6,341 bases of DNA from Kocuria sp. (lineage in GTDB: Bacteria > Actinomycetota > Actinomycetes > Actinomycetales > Micrococcaceae): positions 1 through 6,341 of the forward strand of contig JAKDKI010000136.1 of the NCBI GenBank assembly GCA_030453435.1, given 5' to 3'. Shown piece after piece: positions 1 through 6,341 of the stretch; position 1 is the stretch's first letter; each line of letters begins with the position of its first letter. The position numbers and the translations under genes are program-made. Under the pieces are notes generated by a model. The model saw nothing but the letters and a program-made list of their open reading frames with translations. It was not told the origin of the DNA and did not search any database.

Positions 1-34
1 TGGGGGAATCCGACTCAGGAGTTGGATTACTCAT
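1..34 (-). CDS. Possible N-terminus of the next gene downstream of uvrC (fragment)
   Basis: Starting at an ATG at 34, eleven codons (MSNPTPESDSP) remain open to the left edge on the minus strand. The same frame is open back to the uvrC stop, and a TTG at 67 with GGGAG 8 bases before it is an alternative start, adding eleven residues. The ATG has only a weak upstream AGGCGG. In many actinobacteria uvrC is followed by rapZ (a P-loop nucleotide-binding protein) and then by yvcK-like and whiA genes, so a rapZ start is the leading guess by synteny. The Ser/Pro/Glu-rich residues visible carry no diagnostic motif. Confidence is low both that this is a gene start and about which gene. Confidence 0.35.
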   Translation of the reverse strand, partial: MSNPTPESDSP

Positions 35-94
35 GTCCGTCTGCGCCGCCTGACTGTTTGCCTGCAATGGGTCCGCTCCCAGGGTAGTCCAGTT
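35..94 (-). other. Short spacer after uvrC, no terminator seen
   Basis: These 60 bp separate the uvrC stop from the candidate downstream ATG. I see no GC-rich stem followed by a T-run on the minus strand. Only a 4-bp inverted repeat (68-71 and 78-81, loop of 6) is present; it would cover the GGGAG that precedes the alternative TTG start. The absence of a terminator fits transcription continuing into the next gene. Confidence 0.4.
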
Positions 95-2158
95 TCAATC
101 GAGCAACTCCCCCGTTCCCACGTCCACCGCCGCCGACTGCGCTTGCCCGCCGCCCAGCGCAGCAACCACCCGCTCGGCGAGACCCGGTCCGAATCCCTTG
201 ACCTCGGCGATCTCAGCCGCGGTTGCCGCACGCAGTTTCTTCACTGATCCGAAGTGCTTCATGAGGGCCTTGTGCTTGGCCGGGCCCAGCCCAGGGACTG
301 CATCCAGGGTGGAGACGGTCATGGACTTGGAGCGCTTCTCGCGGTGGAACTTGATCGCAAAACGGTGAGCCTCATCGCGCACGCGCTGGAGCAGGTAAAG
401 CCCCTCGGAAGCGCGTGGCAGGATCAGGGGAAACTCGTCGTCCGGCAGCCAGACTTCTTCGAGTCGTTTGGCCAAGCCCACCACGTACACGTCGTTGATG
501 CCCAGATCGTCCAGGGCACGCTGCGCGGCGGCCACCTGGGGCGGTCCGCCGTCCACGATCACCAGATTCGGTGGGTAGGCGAAGACTCGGCCGTTGTCCT
601 CTTCTGCTTGTTCGGCGGTGACCTCACCGGTGGCCACACCGCGTTCGGCAGCTTTGCGTTGCTGTTCGAGGTGGCGGGTGAAACGCCGGTGAATCACGTC
701 GTACATGGAGGCAGTGTCGTCACGGGCTGCATCGCCGGTGATCGCGAACTTGCGGTACTCACCCTTGCGCGGCAGCCCGTCCTCGAAGACCACCATGGAG
801 GCCACCACGTTGGTTCCCTGCACGTGGGAAATGTCGTAACACTCGATGCGCATCAAGGCATCGGGAAGGTCCAGTGCCTCCTGCAGCTGCTGCAGGGAGG
901 CGGATCGCGTGGTCAGGTCCCCGGCGCGGCGAGACTTGTGGAGCGCCAGCGCCTGACGGGCGTTCTCGGACACGGTTTCCAACAACTGGGCCTTGTCACC
1001 GCGCTGCGGAACCGAGATTGTGACGCGGGAGCCACGGAGTTCACTCAACCAATTCTCGAGCTCCGGGGCCTGTTCCGGTTCCGTGGAGACGTACACCGTA
1101 CGGGGCACCGTGTCCTGGCGGTACGCCAGTTCGGCCGTGCGCCTGTGTTTGGCCACGGTGTCCTGGCTGCCCTGTTGTGCGGTCTTCCTCCCCCGGCGCT
1201 GGGTTTGGTTCAACTCCACGGTGGCTTCTCCGTAGGCCTGCTGCAGCAGGTGTTCGACGAGCTCGCCGGTCGAGACTTCTTCGACTTTCTCGGTGATCCA
1301 GCCACGCTGACCGCGGATGCGTCCGCCGCGCACGTAGAAAACCTGCACCGCGGCCTCGAGCTCGTCCTCGGCCAGTGCGAAGAAGTCCGCATCCGTGTTG
1401 TCGGACAACACCACGGTGTTGCGTTCAAAGGCCTTTTCCAGTGCCACCACGTCGTCGCGGCGAGCCGCCGCGGTCTCGAAATCCATGCGCTCGGACGCCT
1501 CTTGCATTTGCCGCCCGAGTTCGCGGATGTAGGGCTTGGCGTGCCCGGACATGAAACGGCACAGATCCTCGGCCAGGGCCCGGTGGTCCTCACGGGAAAT
1601 GGTGCCCACACAGGGGGCAGAGCACTTGTCGATGTGGGCGAGCAGGCACGGCCGCCCGGTTCGCTCGGCACGTTGGAACACGCCCTTGGTGCACGTGCGC
1701 ACGGGGAAAACACGCAACAGGGCATCCAAGGTCTCCCGGATGGCCCACGCCTGGGAATACGGGCCGAAGTATCGGTTACCCGGCTTCTTGTCCCCGCGCA
1801 TCACCATTGCGCGGGGCACAGCCTCCGCCATGGTGATCGCCAAGTACGGGTAGGACTTGTCGTCGCGATAGGCGATGTTGAACCGCGGTGAGAATTCCTT
1901 GATCCACGTGTATTCGAGCTGCAGCGACTCGAACTCGGATCCAACCACCGTCCATTGCACTGCGGCCGCGGTGGTGACCATGGCACGCGTCTTGGGCGAG
2001 AGCTGATGGAGCGGCGCAAAGTAGGACGACACCCGATTACGCAGGTTCTTGGCCTTGCCCACGTAGATGACACGACCGTGCTCGTCACGGAAACGGTAGA
2101 CCCCGGGATTGGTGGGGATGTCCTGGCGAGCCGGCTTGTAGCTCGCCGGATCAGCCAC
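95..2158 (-). CDS. uvrC: UvrABC excinuclease subunit C (UvrC)
   Basis: This is the nuclease that makes both incisions flanking a lesion after UvrB is loaded, in cytoplasmic nucleotide excision repair. From the GTG at 2158 it has 687 residues, somewhat longer than E. coli UvrC (610). In order: GIY-YIG nuclease for the 3' cut (G19-V20-Y21, Y32-V33-G34, R42, conserved Glu around 77-82); four cysteines C156, C171, C179, C183, matching the iron-sulfur ligand pattern of UvrC; UVR domain (about 208-243) for UvrB contact; RNase H-like domain for the 5' cut, with the likely D-D-H triad D442 (ECYDISH), D536 (IVDGG) and H598 (DEAHRFA); and a tandem helix-hairpin-helix domain (about 617-668) containing VPGLGPAK and VKGFGPGL. 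A charged segment at about 498-524 sits before the IVDGG strand. The GTG overlaps the plsC stop by 8 bp and has a good ribosome binding site. The start is chosen because VADPASYKP begins at the usual UvrC N-terminus. The TGA stop is at 97-95. Confidence 0.98.
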   Translation of the reverse strand: MADPASYKPARQDIPTNPGVYRFRDEHGRVIYVGKAKNLRNRVSSYFAPLHQLSPKTRAMVTTAAAVQWTVVGSEFESLQLEYTWIKEFSPRFNIAYRDDKSYPYLAITMAEAVPRAMVMRGDKKPGNRYFGPYSQAWAIRETLDALLRVFPVRTCTKGVFQRAERTGRPCLLAHIDKCSAPCVGTISREDHRALAEDLCRFMSGHAKPYIRELGRQMQEASERMDFETAAARRDDVVALEKAFERNTVVLSDNTDADFFALAEDELEAAVQVFYVRGGRIRGQRGWITEKVEEVSTGELVEHLLQQAYGEATVELNQTQRRGRKTAQQGSQDTVAKHRRTAELAYRQDTVPRTVYVSTEPEQAPELENWLSELRGSRVTISVPQRGDKAQLLETVSENARQALALHKSRRAGDLTTRSASLQQLQEALDLPDALMRIECYDISHVQGTNVVASMVVFEDGLPRKGEYRKFAITGDAARDDTASMYDVIHRRFTRHLEQQRKAAERGVATGEVTAEQAEEDNGRVFAYPPNLVIVDGGPPQVAAAQRALDDLGINDVYVVGLAKRLEEVWLPDDEFPLILPRASEGLYLLQRVRDEAHRFAIKFHREKRSKSMTVSTLDAVPGLGPAKHKALMKHFGSVKKLRAATAAEIAEVKGFGPGLAERVVAALGGGQAQSAAVDVGTGELLD

Positions 2159-2837
2159 GCTCGGAATCCTTCTCCGCGGAAGGCGACTGGTTGTAGGTGT
2201 CCTTGCGCGGTTGGCCGGACAGCTCCGCAATCGCGTCCATGACCTGGTTCGTGAGCTCCTTACGCATCCGACCGTTGTGCTTGGGGCCGGTCTTGGGAAC
2301 CTGAATGGGGTCCCCCACATGGAGTTCGAAGCGCGCCGGGCGGATCACGTTGGACCCGGGCGGCTGCAACCGCTGCGTCCCCACCAGGCCCACGGGGACC
2401 ACGGGAGCGCCGGTCATGTACGCCAGGTACGCAACGCCGTTGCGGCCCCGGTACAGGTAGCCATCGCGCGAACGGGTGCCTTCGGGATATATGCCAAAGA
2501 TATTGCCCTGTTCCAGATGCTCGAGCGCGGGAGCCAGTGCCGCCACGGAGTCGCTCTGCTGACCGCGTTCTACCGGGATCACGTCGATCATTTCGAAGAG
2601 TTCGCGCATGACCCGCCCCTTGATTCCCGGTGTGGTCAGGTACTCAGCCTTGGCAATGAACTTGACGCGCCGGGGCATCATCACGGACAGAATCACGGAG
2701 TCGAGGAATGACAAGTGGTTGGACGCGATGATCACGGGCCCGTGGCCGGGGACCTTGTCCGTACCACTGACCACGGGTCGGCACAGGGCTTTGAACGCCG
2801 TGGTGACCGATGTTTGCAACAATCGATATTTGTCCAT
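2151..2837 (-). CDS. plsC: 1-acyl-sn-glycerol-3-phosphate acyltransferase family protein (PlsC/LPLAT)
   Basis: This 228-residue acyltransferase most likely transfers an acyl chain to lysophosphatidic acid (or glycerol-3-phosphate) in phosphatidic acid synthesis at the inner face of the membrane. The LPLAT motifs are complete: motif I NHLSFLD (N40, H41, D46; the catalytic H-X4-D), motif II VIPVERG (86-92), motif III YPEGTRS (117-123) and motif IV VPVGLVGT (147-154). There is no clear N-terminal transmembrane helix, so peripheral membrane attachment is inferred. From memory, the layout (RPVVSG near the N-terminus, AKAEYL, YPEGTRSRDGYLYRG, QPPGS) resembles the actinobacterial group that includes mycobacterial Rv2182c more than E. 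coli PlsC. The ATG at 2837 lies 8 bp after the phosphatase stop, with GGGGAGGG upstream spanning that stop, at a rather long 12-base spacing. The polar C-terminal tail after about residue 208 carries the uvrC start signal in its DNA. Family is sure; acyl-position and substrate choice are not. Confidence 0.93.
   Translation of the reverse strand: MDKYRLLQTSVTTAFKALCRPVVSGTDKVPGHGPVIIASNHLSFLDSVILSVMMPRRVKFIAKAEYLTTPGIKGRVMRELFEMIDVIPVERGQQSDSVAALAPALEHLEQGNIFGIYPEGTRSRDGYLYRGRNGVAYLAYMTGAPVVPVGLVGTQRLQPPGSNVIRPARFELHVGDPIQVPKTGPKHNGRMRKELTNQVMDAIAELSGQPRKDTYNQSPSAEKDSERG
2167..2175 (-). promoter_or_regulatory. Ribosome binding site of uvrC, inside the plsC end
   Basis: GGAGAAGGA on the minus strand lies 8 bases before the GTG at 2158. 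It supports that GTG as the uvrC start over the in-frame ATG at 2320, which would add 54 residues of low-complexity Arg/Pro/Ser-rich sequence that merely shadows plsC. The site is entirely within plsC coding sequence, so ribosomes finishing plsC cross it, which fits translational coupling. Confidence 0.7.
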
Positions 2838-2845
2838 GGTGCGAG

Positions 2846-3544
2846 CTATCCCTCCCCGGAATCGTTGTACCGGTCAGTCCATGCTGCCAGCTCCGCGGCA
2901 GAACTGACCACTGCCACGCACAGTTCCGCGAGCTCGCCGGGTTGTCCGAAGCCCCAGCCCGCACCGATACAGTCCAGCCCGTGGGCGTGGGCACCCTCGG
3001 CATCGTAGCTGCGGTCACCGATCATGACCGTGCGTTGGGGATCAGGCTCGCTCACGTCCAGTCGACGCAGCGCCTCCCCAATGATCTCTGGCTTGTCGTG
3101 CAGGGCGGTGTGGCCCTTCTTGGGCTGCGCCAAGTCATCCGCTGCACCGCTGATGGTCTCGAAGTATCCGCTCAATCCGAACCGATCGACCACCTGGACG
3201 GCAATGCGTTCCGGCTTCTGAGTCGCGACCGCTTGCCGGACTCCCAGTCTCTGCAGCCTGCCCAGTTCTCGTTCGATGCCCGGGTAGGCGCGAGTTCGTT
3301 GGAGCCCTTCCGTGAGGTATCCGGCCCGGTAGACGGAGATCACCTGAGGGATCTGATCTTCCGGCACCTCGGTGAAGTGCCGCAGCGACTCTCCAATGGG
3401 CGGGCCCACGAAACGTTCCAGGTTCTCCGGAACGGGAAAGCCGCACGTCCACAGCGCGTCGGCAATGCCTTCGGTGATGGCCCCGGCCGGATCCAGGATG
3501 GTTCCGTCCAGGTCCCACAACACCACGGGAGTCTGAGGGTTCAC
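2846..3544 (-). CDS. HAD-superfamily hydrolase, phosphoglycolate phosphatase-like
   Basis: This 232-residue protein is a soluble haloacid-dehalogenase-type phosphatase, probably acting on a small phosphorylated metabolite. All four HAD motifs are present: motif I DLDGTILD (nucleophile D11, acid/base D13), motif II VATQKP (T108), the motif III lysine (K151 in KPEIIGEAL) and motif IV MIGDRSYD (D177, D181). The helical region between motifs I and II (about 18-85) matches a C1 cap, as in Gph and pyrophosphatase-like members. No signal peptide or membrane segment is seen. The start is GTG at 3544, preceded by GAGAAGG with a 5-base spacer; an ATG at 3564 is out of frame. It lies between uvrA (49 bp upstream) and the acyltransferase gene (8 bp downstream), so co-transcription is likely. 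The family is clear, but the substrate is not: phosphoglycolate is the default guess, and other sugar or nucleotide phosphates are possible. Confidence 0.93.
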   Translation of the reverse strand: MNPQTPVVLWDLDGTILDPAGAITEGIADALWTCGFPVPENLERFVGPPIGESLRHFTEVPEDQIPQVISVYRAGYLTEGLQRTRAYPGIERELGRLQRLGVRQAVATQKPERIAVQVVDRFGLSGYFETISGAADDLAQPKKGHTALHDKPEIIGEALRRLDVSEPDPQRTVMIGDRSYDAEGAHAHGLDCIGAGWGFGQPGELAELCVAVVSSAAELAAWTDRYNDSGEG

Positions 3545-3577
3545 GGGCGCCTTCTCTCGGTCATTGCGCAGTTATTA

Positions 3578-3592
3578 CCGGATGATCTCCGG
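3578..3592 (-). other. Short inverted repeat between uvrA and the HAD gene
   Basis: Directly after the uvrA stop, a 5-bp perfect inverted repeat (CCGGA / TCCGG) encloses a 5-base loop, and a G-U pair could add one more base pair in the minus-strand transcript. No T-tract follows on the minus strand (the next bases are TAATAACTGC), so it does not look like a standard intrinsic terminator. It could be a weak pause or RNA-stability element, or chance. The 49-bp gap holds nothing else convincing apart from the ribosome binding site of the next gene. Confidence 0.25.
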
Positions 3593-3593
3593 C

Positions 3594-6341
<2,748 letters not shown>

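Noticed and set aside
254..1891. Plus-strand open frame (545 codons) antisense to uvrC
   Set aside because: Same antisense artefact: no domain, repeat-like Gly/His/Val composition, fully covered by uvrC.
2159..2320. Extended uvrC N-terminus from the ATG at 2320
   Set aside because: The extra 54 residues are Arg/Pro/Ser-rich shadow of plsC, whereas GTG at 2158 gives the typical UvrC N-terminus and has a good ribosome binding site.
3578..3592. Intrinsic terminator after uvrA
   Set aside because: The stem is only 5 bp and no T-run follows on the minus strand, so it is kept only as a weak inverted repeat.

Overview
The window is a compact, one-directional stretch of bacterial chromosome with every gene on the minus strand. 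It is GC-rich (roughly 60% by eye). Frequent GTG starts, tight gene packing, a C-X3-H zinc module in UvrA and an Rv2182c-like acyltransferase suggest a high-GC actinobacterium. Micrococcales, perhaps Micrococcaceae, is my best guess, made from memory of gene order and protein style rather than from a search. No RNA genes, mobile elements, CRISPR arrays or long repeats are visible.

In transcription order (right to left) the genes are: uvrA, entering from the right edge and lacking about its first 45 codons; a 49-bp gap with a small weak hairpin; a GTG-started HAD-superfamily phosphatase of the phosphoglycolate-phosphatase type; an 8-bp gap; a PlsC-type 1-acylglycerol-3-phosphate acyltransferase; uvrC, whose GTG start overlaps the acyltransferase stop by 8 bp; and after the uvrC stop, the first codons of a further minus-strand gene that runs off the left edge. 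By synteny that last gene could be rapZ, but the visible residues cannot prove it.

UvrA (damage recognition ATPase) and UvrC (dual-incision nuclease) are two of the three subunits of the UvrABC nucleotide excision repair machine; uvrB is not in the window. Both are intact in their visible parts, with all expected motifs. The spacing suggests that uvrA, the phosphatase, the acyltransferase and uvrC can be read from one transcript whose promoter lies beyond the right edge. The phosphatase and acyltransferase have no established role in excision repair. They may simply be co-transcribed, although a phosphoglycolate-phosphatase-like enzyme beside repair genes permits a speculative link to phosphoglycolate released from oxidised DNA ends.

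I see no undescribed system here: this is a conserved housekeeping region. The points worth a second look are the gene arrangement, the variant zinc ligands in UvrA, the likely Fe-S cysteines in UvrC, the coupled plsC/uvrC junction and the uncertain start of the gene after uvrC.
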